Shown: one piece after another, positions 16,743 through 28,920 of the stretch
How the letters are laid out: each line of letters opens with the position of its first letter
Position numbering within the stretch: the stretch's first letter is position 1
Assembly (NCBI RefSeq): GCF_004363805.1
Contig: NZ_SNZP01000005.1
Location: forward strand, 93,721-157,720
Direction of reading: 5' to 3'
Length of the DNA: 64,000 nucleotides
Source of the DNA: Paludibacterium purpuratum
GTDB taxonomy: Bacteria > Pseudomonadota > Gammaproteobacteria > Burkholderiales > Chromobacteriaceae
Notes under the pieces: model-generated
Databases searched by the model: none
Told to the model about the DNA's origin: nothing
Seen by the model: only the letters and a program-made list of their open reading frames with translations
Program-made: the position numbers and the translations under genes

Positions 16743-17579
16743 ATGGAAGACCCCAGTAAACCCCGCCCCAACTGGTTGGAACGTTTGTCCGATCTGTTCC
16801 AGCACGAGCCGGAAGACCGAGAGGAATTGGTCGAGTTACTGCATGCCGCCTATGCGCGCAATCTCCTCGATGCCGAAGCGCTGGGCATGATCGAAGGGGT
16901 GCTGTCGGTCGGCGAACTGACCGTCGGCGATGTCATGATTCAACGCAGCCAGATGGATGTGATCCGCCAAGCCGATCCGATCGAGCGCTTTCTGCCGATG
17001 GTGATCGAGAGCGGCCACTCGCGCTTTCCGGTCATCGGCGAGGATCGCGACGACGTCATCGGCATTCTGCTGGCCAAGGATCTGCTGCGCTACTTCCATA
17101 ACCCGGAAACCTTCGACCTGGCCAAGGTGCTGCGCCCGGTGGTTTTCGTGCCCGAATCCAAACCGCTGAACGTCCTGCTCAAGGATTTTCGCAGCACGCG
17201 CAACCACTTGGCGGTGGTGGTGGACGAGTATGGCGGCGTAGCGGGCTTGGTGACCATTGAGGACGTGATCGAGCAAATCGTCGGCGATATCGAAGACGAG
17301 ACCGATTTCACCGAGACCGAAGAGCAAATCGTGCAGGTGCGCGGTCAGCGATATCGGGTCAGCGCACTGACCGAGATCGAAGTCTTCAACGAATTTTTCG
17401 GCTCGCGCTTCGCCAGCGACGACGTCGACACCATCGGCGGCCTGGTGCTGGAGATGTTCGGCCACGTGCCCAAGCGCGGCGACAGCCAGGAATCCGACGG
17501 GATGCGTTTTACCGTCATCAAAGCCGACAGCCGGCGCCTGCAAACCCTTTTGGTGGAAAAAGTCCAACGTGACGCCTGA
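16743..17579 (+). CDS. corC: CorC/YbeX CBS-domain protein (278 aa)
   Basis: Soluble protein with two CBS domains (about 65-125 and 130-185) and a C-terminal CorC/HlyC transporter-associated domain (about 200-275). The family is linked to magnesium/cobalt efflux and, in the ybeZYX-lnt operon, to ribosome-related stress. It has no membrane segments, unlike the longer CNNM relatives. Five bp after ybeY, overlapping lnt by 11 bp. Confidence 0.94.
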   Translation: MEDPSKPRPNWLERLSDLFQHEPEDREELVELLHAAYARNLLDAEALGMIEGVLSVGELTVGDVMIQRSQMDVIRQADPIERFLPMVIESGHSRFPVIGEDRDDVIGILLAKDLLRYFHNPETFDLAKVLRPVVFVPESKPLNVLLKDFRSTRNHLAVVVDEYGGVAGLVTIEDVIEQIVGDIEDETDFTETEEQIVQVRGQRYRVSALTEIEVFNEFFGSRFASDDVDTIGGLVLEMFGHVPKRGDSQESDGMRFTVIKADSRRLQTLLVEKVQRDA

Positions 17580-19122
17580 ACGTTCCCAAGCCATGCGCCT
17601 GGCGCTGTTGTTGATCCTGGCCACCCTGGCCGGCGTTGTGACCGTGTTGGGCTTTGCGCCCTATCGCATCTATTGGATCATGCCGCTGTCGTTGGCGATT
17701 CTGGCCAACACGCTGTCCCGCGGCGGCAAGCACGCCTTCTGGCTCGGTTATGCCTGGGGCTTATCGTCCTACTTGTGCAATTTCAACTGGATCTTCATCT
17801 CGCTGCACGATGTCGCCGGTATGCCGGCCTGGCTCGCCGTGCCGCTCACCGTGCTGTTGCCGGCCTATCTGGCGCTCTACCCCGGCCTGGCGGCCTGGAT
17901 GACCATCCGCATCGGCGACAAGTGCGGAGCCGGCGCGGCCGAACGCTGGCTACTGCTGTTTCCGGCGGCCTGGACACTGATGGAATGGTTGCGCGGCTGG
18001 ATGCTATCCGGCTTCCCTTGGGGCCAGGTCGGCTACTCGCAGATCACGGAAAGCCCGTTGGCCGGTTACGCGCCGGTCGGCGGTATTTTGTTGGTGACCC
18101 TGTTGGTGGCGCTCAGCGCAGGCGGGCTGCAATTGGCCGTGTCGAGCGGCAAGTGGCGTCGCGCCTGCCTCGCGGCCGGGCTGATCGCGCTTTGGGGCGG
18201 CGGTTTGGCGCTCAAACCGATTGCCTGGACCACCCCTGTGGGTAAGCCGATCACCGTCGCACTGGCACAAGGCAACGTTCCGCAATCGCTAAAGTGGAAT
18301 CCGATCAGTTTCGAGTCGACATTGCGGTTATATGGCCAGCAAATCGCCGAAACGCGCGCCGATCTGATGATTCTGCCCGAGACCGCGCTACCGGCGCTGC
18401 TGAGCGAGCTGCCGCCGAACTATATACAAATCCTGCAAAGCCTGGCCAATCACAACGGCATGGCCGTCGCCGCCGGCGTACCGCGCCGTAGCGACAGCAA
18501 TCCGAACGGCTATCTGAACTCGGTGGTGGCGCTCACCACGCCCGGCATGCCGTATTACGCCAAAAATCACCTGGTGCCGTTCGGCGAATTCGTGCCGCTG
18601 CCGATCCTCACCGGCTGGCTATATCAATGGATGAACATGCCCTTGTCCGGCTTCAGCCGCGGAGGAGACCAGCAGGCGCCATTGGCGCTGGCCGGACAGC
18701 AGATCGCCTTCAACGTGTGTTATGAGGATAGTTTCGGCGAAGAATTGATTGGACCGGCCGCGCATTCGACCATGTTGGCCAACGTCAGCAATCTGGCCTG
18801 GTTCGGCAAAAGCACGGCGGCGAGCCAACACCTGCAACTGGCACAAGCGCGAGCGCTGGAGACCGGCCGCTTCATGCTACGCTCGACCAATACCGGCATG
18901 ACCGCCATCATTCGCCCCGACGGTGCCGTGGATGCGATCGCCGCACCGTTCACCCGCCAGGTGCTGCTCGGTTTTGCCGAAGGCCGCACTGGCCTGACGC
19001 CCTTCATGCGCTACGGCAACCTGCCGGTATTGCTCGCCGGTGTGCTGATGTTGTTCGCGCCGCTTATCCGCTTGCGCCGTCGGGCGCCAAGCGAACGGCC
19101 ACGCTACCGCGACCATCTCTAA
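17569..19122 (+). CDS. lnt: Apolipoprotein N-acyltransferase (517 aa)
   Basis: Inner-membrane enzyme that adds the third acyl chain to lipoproteins. Six or more N-terminal helices (about 5-215) are followed by a nitrilase-like periplasmic domain with the catalytic triad: Glu in ILPETALPAL, Lys in YAKNHLVPFGEF and Cys in FNVCYEDSFGEEL. A final helix lies near 485-505. The GTG start at 17569 overlaps corC; ATG at 17593 is an alternative. Confidence 0.95.
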   Translation: MTPERSQAMRLALLLILATLAGVVTVLGFAPYRIYWIMPLSLAILANTLSRGGKHAFWLGYAWGLSSYLCNFNWIFISLHDVAGMPAWLAVPLTVLLPAYLALYPGLAAWMTIRIGDKCGAGAAERWLLLFPAAWTLMEWLRGWMLSGFPWGQVGYSQITESPLAGYAPVGGILLVTLLVALSAGGLQLAVSSGKWRRACLAAGLIALWGGGLALKPIAWTTPVGKPITVALAQGNVPQSLKWNPISFESTLRLYGQQIAETRADLMILPETALPALLSELPPNYIQILQSLANHNGMAVAAGVPRRSDSNPNGYLNSVVALTTPGMPYYAKNHLVPFGEFVPLPILTGWLYQWMNMPLSGFSRGGDQQAPLALAGQQIAFNVCYEDSFGEELIGPAAHSTMLANVSNLAWFGKSTAASQHLQLAQARALETGRFMLRSTNTGMTAIIRPDGAVDAIAAPFTRQVLLGFAEGRTGLTPFMRYGNLPVLLAGVLMLFAPLIRLRRRAPSERPRYRDHL

Positions 19123-19152
19123 CAGCCTGTTCGCGGCAGCGGGGTCGGCCGC

Positions 19153-20799
19153 TCACACCTTGAAGCGCGACACCAGGCCACGCAGTTGCTCGGCGTGGCG
19201 GTGGATTTCCTCAATGGCTTTCGATGTCTGTTGCGTGGCAGAGGCATTGGTGTCGCTGCTCTCCGCGATTTGATCCACGTGCTGGGCAATATCGCGGCTG
19301 ACCTCGCCTTGTTGCCGCAAAGCCTCGGTAATGTCATGCACGGCATGCAGCACGGCCTCGGCACTGTCGCGGATGCGTGCCACCGCGTCGCCGCCTTGGT
19401 GCATCAGTGCCAGACCGCTCTGCACCCGCTCCACGGCCTCTTCCATCGTCGAGTGCGACGCATCGGACCCCTGCTGGATCTCCTCGACCATGGTGGCGAT
19501 TTCGCGCGTGGCCATGGCGGTACGCTCGGATAACTTGCGCACCTCGTCCGCCACCACGGCAAAGCCACGACCGGCCTCGCCGGCGCGTGCCGCCTCGATG
19601 GCGGCATTGAGCGCCAGCAGATTCGTCTGATCGGCGACCTCACGGATAACTTGCACGATCGAGGTGATATTGGCGGTACGGGCAGCCAAGTCGCCGATGG
19701 TACCGGCGGCGGCATTGACCGACGCGCCGATACGCGTCATTTCGCCCTCGGCCTGTCCCAACACGGCACTGCCCTCGCGCGACAACTCGCCGGAGACCTC
19801 CGACAGTCGCCGCGCTTCGCGCGCATGTTCGGCGATAGACTGGATACTCTGCGTCATGGTTTCGACCGATTGAGCCATGGCGCTGGCCGAGCGGCTTTGC
19901 TCGCGCGAGCCGGCGGCGACATGTTCGGCGCTTGCGGTCACCTGGGCGCTGGTCTGCCCCAAGTGGTTGGCGCCGTCCACAATGTCGTGCACCAATTGGC
20001 GCAAGTGGTTTTTCATATCGTCCACCGCCGCCAGCAAACTGGAAGTATCGCCGGGGCGCATCGGCACGGGTTCGTCCAGATAGCCGGCCGCGATGCGCTG
20101 CACCACGCCGGTGGTAATGGCAGGCTCGGCCCCCAGTTGCGCCAGGATGCGCCGGGTGACCAGCGCGCCCAACACCAGCAGGACCGCCAGCGACACCAGC
20201 ACCTCGACGACCAGCCAGCGCATTTGCGCATAGAAGGCCGCATCGACGTCATCGAGATAGATGCCGGTGCCGACGATCCAATGCCAGCCCGGTGTCGTCA
20301 TCAAGTAGGAAATCTTGGATTGCGGCGCATCGAAACCCGGCTTTTCCCAGATGTAAGAGGCAAAGCCCTGACCCTGGCCTTGGGCAATCGTTTGATCGAA
20401 CAGATCGCCGAGGTTCTTGCCTCCGGCATCGCGCAGCGTGTGCGCATCCTTGCCGAGCATCGCCGGTTTGACCCCTTGCACCAGATAGTGCATCGAGGAA
20501 TCGAAAGCGAAGAAGTATTCTTTCTTGTCGTAACGGATAGCGGTGAGCGCCGCGCGAGCCAAGGTCTGCGCCTCGGCGGTGGGCAACTTGCCTTCCGCGG
20601 CCAAAGCTTCGAAGCGCGCGACGATGCTGACGGCCGCTTCGACCTGATTGCGCGTCTTGTCCTGGCGGTCTTGCAGCATACTGGCACGCTGGCCGTAGAT
20701 GCTGAATCCGCCCTGAATACAGAGGATCAGCGCCGCAAAGGCCATCAGCGCCATCAACCGTAAACGTAGACTAACCCCCTTGATTTGAGACACCACCAT
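19153..20799 (-). CDS. Methyl-accepting chemotaxis protein, sCache sensor (548 aa)
   Basis: Transmembrane chemoreceptor. Two membrane helices (about 15-35 and 192-214) bracket a periplasmic single Cache domain with [12 protein letters not shown] and [18 protein letters not shown], followed by a HAMP region and the signalling helical bundle. The conserved hairpin tip is [20 protein letters not shown] and [15 protein letters not shown]. There is no C-terminal CheR-tethering pentapeptide. Such Cache domains often sense small carboxylates; the ligand cannot be read. Convergent with lnt. Confidence 0.93.
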   Translation of the reverse strand: MVVSQIKGVSLRLRLMALMAFAALILCIQGGFSIYGQRASMLQDRQDKTRNQVEAAVSIVARFEALAAEGKLPTAEAQTLARAALTAIRYDKKEYFFAFDSSMHYLVQGVKPAMLGKDAHTLRDAGGKNLGDLFDQTIAQGQGQGFASYIWEKPGFDAPQSKISYLMTTPGWHWIVGTGIYLDDVDAAFYAQMRWLVVEVLVSLAVLLVLGALVTRRILAQLGAEPAITTGVVQRIAAGYLDEPVPMRPGDTSSLLAAVDDMKNHLRQLVHDIVDGANHLGQTSAQVTASAEHVAAGSREQSRSASAMAQSVETMTQSIQSIAEHAREARRLSEVSGELSREGSAVLGQAEGEMTRIGASVNAAAGTIGDLAARTANITSIVQVIREVADQTNLLALNAAIEAARAGEAGRGFAVVADEVRKLSERTAMATREIATMVEEIQQGSDASHSTMEEAVERVQSGLALMHQGGDAVARIRDSAEAVLHAVHDITEALRQQGEVSRDIAQHVDQIAESSDTNASATQQTSKAIEEIHRHAEQLRGLVSRFKV

Positions 20800-20916
20800 T
20801 TGCTCCCCCTGTCTCGGTTGACCACCGTACCATTGTTATTTGTGATCACTAATTAATTGTTATTGCATGATTTGCTGCCGTTGACCAGTGTTACGTCCTC
20901 TTTGCATGAGCCAAAG

Positions 20917-20940
20917 CAAAAGCCCGGCTGACGCCGGGCT
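20917..20940 (-). terminator. Intrinsic terminator after mmsA
   Basis: Stem AGCCCGGC / GCCGGGCT with loop TGAC, followed on the minus strand by TTTTGCTTT. It ends the bauA-mmsA transcript 27 bp after the mmsA stop. Confidence 0.85.
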
Positions 20941-20966
20941 AAAACAGCGGTTACCGCCCTACCCAC

Positions 20967-22454
<1,488 letters not shown>

Positions 22455-22465
22455 ACGGTTTCCAA

Positions 22466-23782
22466 TCAGGGGGTTTGTTCGATGGCCTGGCCAAGGACGG
22501 CGAACAGCCGGTCGATGTGTTCGGCCTCGATGATCAGCGGCGGAGAAACGGCCAGGGTGTCGCCGGTGACGCGCACCATCACCCCTTGCTCCCAACATTT
22601 CAGAAAGACCTCCATGCCGCGCTTGCCGGGCTCGCCCGGGCGTGCCTCGAGTTCGATGCCGGCCACCAAGCCGAGGTTGCGGATGTCTTTGACGTGCGGT
22701 TTGCCTTGGAGGGCGTGCACGGCCATTTCAAAGTGAGGCGCCATCTCGGCGGCACGCTGGAACAGACCGTCGTCGCGATAGACGCCCAAGGTCGCGATCG
22801 CCGCAGCGCAAGCCAGCGGATGAGCGGAATAGGTGTAGCCGTGCGGAAACTCGATAGCTTGCTCCGGCGCACTGTCCATGAAGGCCTGGTAGATGGCGGA
22901 CCGGGCCAGCACCGCACCCATCGGCACCGAGCCGTTGGTCAGGCCCTTGGCACAGGTTAAGAGATCGGGCAGCACGCCGAATTTGTTGCTGGCCCAATCG
23001 GCCCCCAGGCGGCCGAAACCGGTGATCACTTCATCGAAGATCAACAGGATGCCGTATTTGTCGCAGATCTGGCGTAGTCGTTGCAGATACCCCTTGGGTG
23101 GCAAAATAACCCCGGTGGAGCCTTGCATCGGCTCGACGATGACTGCGGCAATGGTGGACGGATCGTGCAGTGTCAGGATGCGGCTTTCCAGTTCTTCCGC
23201 CAATTCGGCGCCATGCGCCGGCTCGCCACGACTGAAGGCGTTCTTGGCGATGTCGAGCGGATGGCGCAGATGGTCGACCATCGGCAGCGTGACCGGGAAG
23301 TGCTTACGATTGCCGGCCATGCCGCCGACCGCCACGCCGCCGAAGTTGACGCCGTGATAGCCGCGCTCGCGGCCGATCAACTTGACCCGTGCCGCATCGC
23401 CGCGCACGCGGTGATAAGCCAGCGCCATCTTGAGCGCGGTTTCCACCGCTTCGGAACCGGAGTTGACGAAAAACGCCTGGGTCAGCCCATTCGGCGCCAT
23501 GGCCACCAGTTGTTCGGCCGCCTCGAATGCCAGCGGATGTCCCATCTGGAACGGCGGCGCGTAATCGAGTGCGCCGGCTTGGCGCTGGATGGCTTCGACG
23601 ATCGGTCTGCGATTGTGCCCGGCGTTGACGCACCACAAACCGGCGGCGCCATCCAGCACCTGGCGGCCGTCGGCATCGGTGTAGTACATCCCGTCGGCAG
23701 ACACCAAAAGGCGCGGGGCGCGCTTGAATTGCCGGTTGGCGGTGAACGGCATCCAATAGGCATCCATGTTCGGTCGATTCAT
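22466..23782 (-). CDS. bauA: Beta-alanine (omega-amino acid)-pyruvate transaminase (438 aa)
   Basis: Class III PLP aminotransferase that moves the amino group of beta-alanine or related omega-amino acids to pyruvate, giving malonate semialdehyde for the adjacent MmsA. Motifs: [15 protein letters not shown] at the N-terminus, [28 protein letters not shown], and the PLP lysine in TCAKGLTNG. Start 23782 has a strong AGGAGAGGGGAG upstream. Substrate preference for beta-alanine is inferred from the pairing; other omega-amino acids are possible. Confidence 0.92.
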   Translation of the reverse strand: MNRPNMDAYWMPFTANRQFKRAPRLLVSADGMYYTDADGRQVLDGAAGLWCVNAGHNRRPIVEAIQRQAGALDYAPPFQMGHPLAFEAAEQLVAMAPNGLTQAFFVNSGSEAVETALKMALAYHRVRGDAARVKLIGRERGYHGVNFGGVAVGGMAGNRKHFPVTLPMVDHLRHPLDIAKNAFSRGEPAHGAELAEELESRILTLHDPSTIAAVIVEPMQGSTGVILPPKGYLQRLRQICDKYGILLIFDEVITGFGRLGADWASNKFGVLPDLLTCAKGLTNGSVPMGAVLARSAIYQAFMDSAPEQAIEFPHGYTYSAHPLACAAAIATLGVYRDDGLFQRAAEMAPHFEMAVHALQGKPHVKDIRNLGLVAGIELEARPGEPGKRGMEVFLKCWEQGVMVRVTGDTLAVSPPLIIEAEHIDRLFAVLGQAIEQTP

Positions 23783-23932
23783 TGCGCTCCCCTCTCCTCT
23801 GTCCTGCCGGAATCCCAGCGATGGCTTAAATCTACCCGCCGCGCATGGGCCATGACAGATACAGTTGGCGTTTTTCGCTCCTAACCGTACTGCCGTTGCG
23901 GCCAGTACAGCGCGCCGCGCCACGGCGCCAGA

Positions 23933-25042
23933 TCAGAACCATTGCGCCCGGAAGGCGGCGTCCGATGCCAGCCGGCCCGCACCGTAGCGCCCGTCCTTCG
24001 ACAGACCGCGGACAAATACCATACGCTGCGCGGCAGAAGTGTCCGCCGTCATGCCGTTTTCCTGGGTCCAGCGAAAAACATGCCGCCGTTCGTGGCCGTC
24101 CGTGGCAACCCCGACCACCACCTTGCCGTCGTCGGAAACCGCCGTGGGCATGGTCACGTCGCCACCGAGCGTATTGACGATTTCTTGCATGGCGCCGGAA
24201 GTTCGGCGCCAGATGTAGCCCTTGATCGCCCCTTCCTCGGGCAAGAACACGCCAATCATGCCGTTCGCACTGCTACCGACAACAACGCTGCCATCGGCCG
24301 AAACTGCGGAAGCCTCCGATCCGGATAGACCTGGCAGCGTCCCTAAATCCTTCATGCCGTCACGCTCGCTCCAGAGAAAAGCGCGCGCCTGCCGCGCCGC
24401 ATTTTGCGCCACGCCGACGATATGCTTGCCGCCATGCGACACCCCAGCGGCGTAAGCGGCACGACCGCCGAGCGAACCCAGATCGCGCATTGCACCGTCA
24501 CTCGACCAGCGCAATGCACGGCGTACACCTTGAGCATCGGCGCTAAAGCCCGCAATCGTGGCGCCATCGTTCGACACCCCCGTCGCGGTGGATAACGCCG
24601 CATCAGGCGGTACCGTCAACGCATGCGCAGCGCCGTCTGCCTCCCAACGCACGGCGCGTGCCAACAGGTAGCGACCGTTTTCGAAGGTGCCGTCACAGAC
24701 GCCGACGATCACCTTGCCGTTGGCCGAGATCGCTTCCGCCGCCGCATGCTCTCCGCCGCCAGGCAAAAAGGCCAGCTTCGTCATCCCGGCTGCGGGTGTC
24801 CAACGAAACGCGGCCAGACGCGGGAGAGCGCGGTCGTGACGATTGTTTCCTGCCAGGGTGCCGTACCCCACGACAATCCCGCCGTCGGCCGAAACCCCTT
24901 GCGCCTGCGCCATGGTATGCGGAGAGGCCGCATCGAGCGTGCCGAGCGAGGTTATGCGCGTCATGGTCTGCGCATGGCAACCCAGGCTGAGCGTTAGCAG
25001 CGAAATGGCAAATGGAATGGATAAAGCTGAGGGCTTATACAT
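23933..25042 (-). CDS. Secreted HAF-like repeat protein (369 aa)
   Basis: Exported protein with a Sec signal peptide (1-24, probable cut after CHA). The mature part consists of seven repeats of about 45-55 residues, each with a core S-x-D/N-G followed by a VVG-like strand; cores are at residues 51, 106, 157, 202, 248, 303 and 348 (the fourth degraded to SHGG). Between them are RW/LW and DLGTLxG motifs typical of HAF extracellular repeats. Seven such units suggest a closed beta-propeller. Function unknown. A weak Cys at residue 22 does not make a good lipobox. Confidence 0.8.
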   Translation of the reverse strand: MYKPSALSIPFAISLLTLSLGCHAQTMTRITSLGTLDAASPHTMAQAQGVSADGGIVVGYGTLAGNNRHDRALPRLAAFRWTPAAGMTKLAFLPGGGEHAAAEAISANGKVIVGVCDGTFENGRYLLARAVRWEADGAAHALTVPPDAALSTATGVSNDGATIAGFSADAQGVRRALRWSSDGAMRDLGSLGGRAAYAAGVSHGGKHIVGVAQNAARQARAFLWSERDGMKDLGTLPGLSGSEASAVSADGSVVVGSSANGMIGVFLPEEGAIKGYIWRRTSGAMQEIVNTLGGDVTMPTAVSDDGKVVVGVATDGHERRHVFRWTQENGMTADTSAAQRMVFVRGLSKDGRYGAGRLASDAAFRAQWF

Positions 25043-25358
25043 GATATCTCCTTGGGGAAATGAACCATTAACCTACGTGCACGTGCATTGCGACTGTAAG
25101 CGCACGCACGCACGCGGTCACGCCAAGGCGATCCACATTTTCCATTATATTCAAATAGTTAATGGAACTATGCCGTTTGATCGTCGCACACCACATGGAC
25201 ACTACGGCGGCATGTCCAGCAACATCGGCCACAGCGAGGGGTAAGATGCATCAGCACCACCGAGCCTCCTCTGCGCCCAGCGGATGCCGAAAGAAAAACG
25301 CCGCCCAGCCTGACGGCGGGCGGCGTTCGGAGTAAGAACGTCAGTGTATCGAGATGCG
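25043..25358. other. 316-bp intergenic region
   Basis: Upstream region of the HAF-like protein gene and downstream region of the second chemoreceptor gene. It holds the terminator at 25297-25327 and a short run of CGCACG repeats near 25101-25116. No convincing gene is seen. Confidence 0.6.
25291..25327 (-). terminator. Intrinsic terminator after the second chemoreceptor
   Basis: Ten-base arms AACGCCGCCC (25297-25306) and GGGCGGCGTT (25318-25327), followed on the minus strand by TTTTCTTT. Lies 32 bp after the stop of the chemoreceptor gene. Confidence 0.88.
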
Positions 25359-27236
25359 CTAGACGCGGAAGCGGCCGAACATTTCGCGCATTTTCGACGC
25401 GGCGTCGCTGAGTACCGACAGGGTCTGATGCACGCCCTGCAGCGAATTGTCGCTGTCGATGATGCGACCGTTGATGCGTTCGGTACTTTGCGCGATCACC
25501 GTGGTCGCATTGTGCTGCTCGCTGGTGGACAGGGAGATTTCATTCATCTTGGCCACGACGCTTTCCATGGCGGCACGAATGTCCTCGATGCGCTGCACGG
25601 CGTTCTGAGTCAATTCGACCCCGCCATCCACCGAGCTGACGGTACGCTGCATATTGGTGACCGCCTGGCTGGTTTCTTCGCGGATGGTGTTGACCATGCC
25701 GGTGATCTCCAACGTCGCTTGGGCGGTGCGTTCGGCCAACTTGCGCACCTCGTCTGCCACGACCGCGAAGCCACGGCCCATCTCGCCGGCGCGTGCCGCT
25801 TCGATCGCCGCGTTGAGCGCCAGCAGGTTGGTCTGGTCGGCAATGTCCTTGATCACGTTGGTGATGCCGGTAATCTGTTGCGAACGATTGTCGAGGGTTT
25901 CCAGCATGCTGGACAAGCCCTTGACGGCATCGACCGTGCGACCCATTTCGCGCGAAATCTTCTCCATGTCGGCGGCGCTGTCGCTCGACACCGAGCCGGT
26001 CTGGTTGACCAGCTTGTCCGCTTCCTGAGCGGCATCGGCAATATGCGAGATGCTGACGGTAATCTGTTCCAGCGTGGCGGCGTTCGAACTCGATACATCC
26101 GAAATTTCACGCGAATCGTCGGCGACGCGACGCACGGTGGTACCGGCTTCCTCCACGCCCTCGATCACGCGATCCGCTTCCTCCTTGACTGCGCGGAACA
26201 TGTCTTGCAAGTGGCCGACGAAAGTATTGAACGCATGGGCGGTCTCGGCGATTTCATCGTGACCGGAGACATCGATGCGGCGGGTCAAATCACCCTCGCC
26301 TTGCGAAATTTCGCGCATGGCCTGGCTCAGGCGCTTCAAACCGCCCAGCATGCCGGCCAACACGAAGCTTGCGATCGGCACCAGGACGATCAGCGCGATG
26401 ACGGCAATGCCGACAATGGTCAGCAGCAACTTGGTCATCGGCTCGGTCACCACAGAGGAGCCCATCGCCATACCCAGCAGCCAGTCGGTACCGGCAATCG
26501 GCACCACCTTCACGTAGTTGTCGTTGCCTTCCAGCTGGGTTTGCAGTACGTCGCCGCTCGCGGCGGCGGCATTCAGTTTGTCGGCGGTCAGCTCGGGGGC
26601 CACGGTTGCCAGGGGCTTGAGCGTCAATTGCTGATTGTGGTGGGCAATCACGTTGCCGGTCTTGTCGACCAGGAAGGCATAACCGTCGCCGCGCAGCTTA
26701 ATCGACAACACGGCCTTGACCAGCGCATCGATGAACACGTCGCCGCCAACCACGGCCTTGAGGTTGCCGCCTTCCATCACCGGCGAGACGAACGTCAGGC
26801 AGAGCTTACCGGTATCAAAGTCGACATAAGGCGCTGAAACACCGGGCTTGCCCATGGCGACCGCCTGCTGATACCAGGGGCGCTTGACCGGGTCGTAGCC
26901 TGCCTTTTGTGCGTGGCCGTCCGAGTAGACGATGTGGTGATCGGCAAAGCCGACGTAAGTGGTAGCGAAGCCCGCGGCCTCGTTCATGCGACCTAGCGCC
27001 GGAACCGGATCGGGGCTGTTGGCCAATGGATTGGCAGCCACCACGGTTTGCAATTTATCGTCATACCAACTTTTAACGAATGTGGCATAGCCATTGGCGG
27101 TGCCCGCCAATTCATTCTCCACCCCGCTGACGATGCTACTGCGCATCTGGCTATAGACCAGTCCGGCAATCACTGCGCTGAGAATCGTCATCAGCACGGC
27201 GACAAATACGATAAGTTTGACTTTCAATGACCGCAT
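25359..27236 (-). CDS. Methyl-accepting chemotaxis protein, dCache sensor (625 aa)
   Basis: Transmembrane chemoreceptor with helix 1 at about 7-29, a large periplasmic double Cache domain (about 30-270; includes [28 protein letters not shown] and [18 protein letters not shown]), helix 2 at about 285-308, HAMP, and the signalling domain with [21 protein letters not shown]. dCache receptors commonly bind amino acids or other small metabolites. No C-terminal pentapeptide. Start 27236 has GGGGAG upstream; the frame to 27341 has no better start. Confidence 0.94.
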   Translation of the reverse strand: MRSLKVKLIVFVAVLMTILSAVIAGLVYSQMRSSIVSGVENELAGTANGYATFVKSWYDDKLQTVVAANPLANSPDPVPALGRMNEAAGFATTYVGFADHHIVYSDGHAQKAGYDPVKRPWYQQAVAMGKPGVSAPYVDFDTGKLCLTFVSPVMEGGNLKAVVGGDVFIDALVKAVLSIKLRGDGYAFLVDKTGNVIAHHNQQLTLKPLATVAPELTADKLNAAAASGDVLQTQLEGNDNYVKVVPIAGTDWLLGMAMGSSVVTEPMTKLLLTIVGIAVIALIVLVPIASFVLAGMLGGLKRLSQAMREISQGEGDLTRRIDVSGHDEIAETAHAFNTFVGHLQDMFRAVKEEADRVIEGVEEAGTTVRRVADDSREISDVSSSNAATLEQITVSISHIADAAQEADKLVNQTGSVSSDSAADMEKISREMGRTVDAVKGLSSMLETLDNRSQQITGITNVIKDIADQTNLLALNAAIEAARAGEMGRGFAVVADEVRKLAERTAQATLEITGMVNTIREETSQAVTNMQRTVSSVDGGVELTQNAVQRIEDIRAAMESVVAKMNEISLSTSEQHNATTVIAQSTERINGRIIDSDNSLQGVHQTLSVLSDAASKMREMFGRFRV

Positions 27237-27499
27237 GATTGGTGCTCCCCTGAAACTTTTATATTTATTCCAACTATCCGACGAGCCGCCGAAATAGCTG
27301 CCACACTGCCTAAGTCCCCCATCCAACCTGTTACCGAGCAAACCATTTATCGCTGACCATTGGCCTTCCCACTATAGACACAGAATTGCCGGCCATGAAT
27401 AGTCATATAGCGACCAATATGCAACATTTGTAACATACAGAGCCGGCTTTCGATAGACGAGGATTTAAATTAGTCATTTAGCATTGATGGCGATACAGT

Positions 27500-28891
27500 A
27501 TGGCAATGAACCCGCAATGGAAAACGCCCCTGACTCGCGTTGAACAGATCGAGTTGTCGGTGGCCTCCGCGATCGAACACGGTGCCAGCGCGCCAGGCAT
27601 GCGCCTACCGTCGATTCGCAAACAGGCGACCCTGTTGGGGGTCAGCCCGTTCACCGTGGCCGAAGCCTACGACCGGCTGGTGGCGCGCGGCATGATCGAA
27701 TCTCGTCGCGGCTCCGGTTTCTTCGTGCGAAGCCGAACGCCGCGGCAAATACCGGGCGCGCCCCTCATGACCGAGTTGCCGGTGGATGAACACTGGCTGT
27801 TGCGCAACGTATACAACCAACCCGATCAAGGTCTGCCGGCAGGCTGTGGCTGGCTGCCGCCAGACTGGTACGACAGAGAGGCGCAGCAACGAGCATTGCG
27901 CGCCGTGGCCCGGCTCGCGGCGCCAAGCGCCGAATATGGCGACCCACGCGGCTTCCGCGGCTTGCGCACCTGGTTGGCACACACGCTGAGCGACAAGGGC
28001 ATCTTGCTCAACGAACAGGAAATTCTGTTGACCCAGGGTGCCAGTAGCGCATTACACATCGCATCGGCCTGCTTGGCACGCCCCGGCGAGACCGTCTTCG
28101 TCGACGACCCCGGATACTGCAACATCCTTTCCAACCTGGCGTTTCACGGCATCCAGGTGGTGGGCGTGCCATGGACGTCGGAAGGGCCGGATACCGCGGC
28201 AATGGCCGAGCTGCTCAAACGACATCGCCCCAAGGCGTTCATTACCAACCCCTGGCTGCAAAATCCAACGGGGGCCAGTTACACGACCCAGACCGCGCAT
28301 CAGGTACTGACCCTGGCGGAGCAACACGATTTTTACGTTGTCGAGGACAATGTCTCGGCAGAGCTGGCCGACTGGCCGCAACCGACCTTGGCGGCCATGG
28401 ATGGTCTGGCTCGGGTGATCTATATCGGCAGCTTTTCCAAGTCGCTATCGCCGGCGCTACGCGTTGGATATCTGGCCGCGCGCGGCCCGCTGCACGAGCA
28501 GATGACCCGGTTCAAGATGATGACGGGCATGACATCGCCCGAACTGAATGAGCGAATCATCCTGGCCATGTTGCAAGAATCGCGGCAGCGCAGGTATCTC
28601 GAACGCCTGCGCAATCGTCTGTCCCAAGCGCAGTTCCGTTGTGCCGACCAATTCGCGGCAATCGGTTGGCAGGTATTTACGCGACCAAGCAATGGCCTGT
28701 TTCTGCTGGCACGACCGACCGTGCCGCACGATAGCTTGGCATTAACGCGTAGCGCCCGTGCAGCCGGCTTCCTGCTGGCGCCCGGCAACCTGTTTCGGCC
28801 AGGCAGCGAGGTCTCGCCCTGGCTACGCTTCAATGTGGCATTCTGTCAGGACACGTCGCTTTGGGACTTCCTGCGGACATTCAATCTCTAA
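27500..28891 (+). CDS. MocR-type transcription regulator (GntR HTH + aminotransferase fold, 463 aa)
   Basis: Residues 10-78 form a GntR-type winged helix (RLPSIRKQATLLGVSPFTVAEAYDRL, ending RRGSGFFV); residues 115-460 are a fold-type I aminotransferase domain. The PLP lysine lies in YIGSFSKSLSPALRVGY and the Asp in VEDNVSAEL. MocR proteins use PLP or its adducts as effector and often control vitamin B6, GABA or taurine genes. The target is not evident; the next gene downstream is a MOSC protein 29 bp away. A second ATG at 27506 is equally plausible. Confidence 0.92.
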   Translation: MAMNPQWKTPLTRVEQIELSVASAIEHGASAPGMRLPSIRKQATLLGVSPFTVAEAYDRLVARGMIESRRGSGFFVRSRTPRQIPGAPLMTELPVDEHWLLRNVYNQPDQGLPAGCGWLPPDWYDREAQQRALRAVARLAAPSAEYGDPRGFRGLRTWLAHTLSDKGILLNEQEILLTQGASSALHIASACLARPGETVFVDDPGYCNILSNLAFHGIQVVGVPWTSEGPDTAAMAELLKRHRPKAFITNPWLQNPTGASYTTQTAHQVLTLAEQHDFYVVEDNVSAELADWPQPTLAAMDGLARVIYIGSFSKSLSPALRVGYLAARGPLHEQMTRFKMMTGMTSPELNERIILAMLQESRQRRYLERLRNRLSQAQFRCADQFAAIGWQVFTRPSNGLFLLARPTVPHDSLALTRSARAAGFLLAPGNLFRPGSEVSPWLRFNVAFCQDTSLWDFLRTFNL

Positions 28892-28920
28892 TGCGCGCCG
28901 TTGGCGCGTGAGGATCGGTC

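Noticed and set aside
25101..25116. Short run of CGCACG units as a CRISPR or satellite repeat
   Set aside because: Too short and without spacers; simple sequence only.
25344..26837. 497-codon open frame opposite the dCache chemoreceptor
   Set aside because: The minus-strand receptor has complete family motifs; the plus-strand frame has none.
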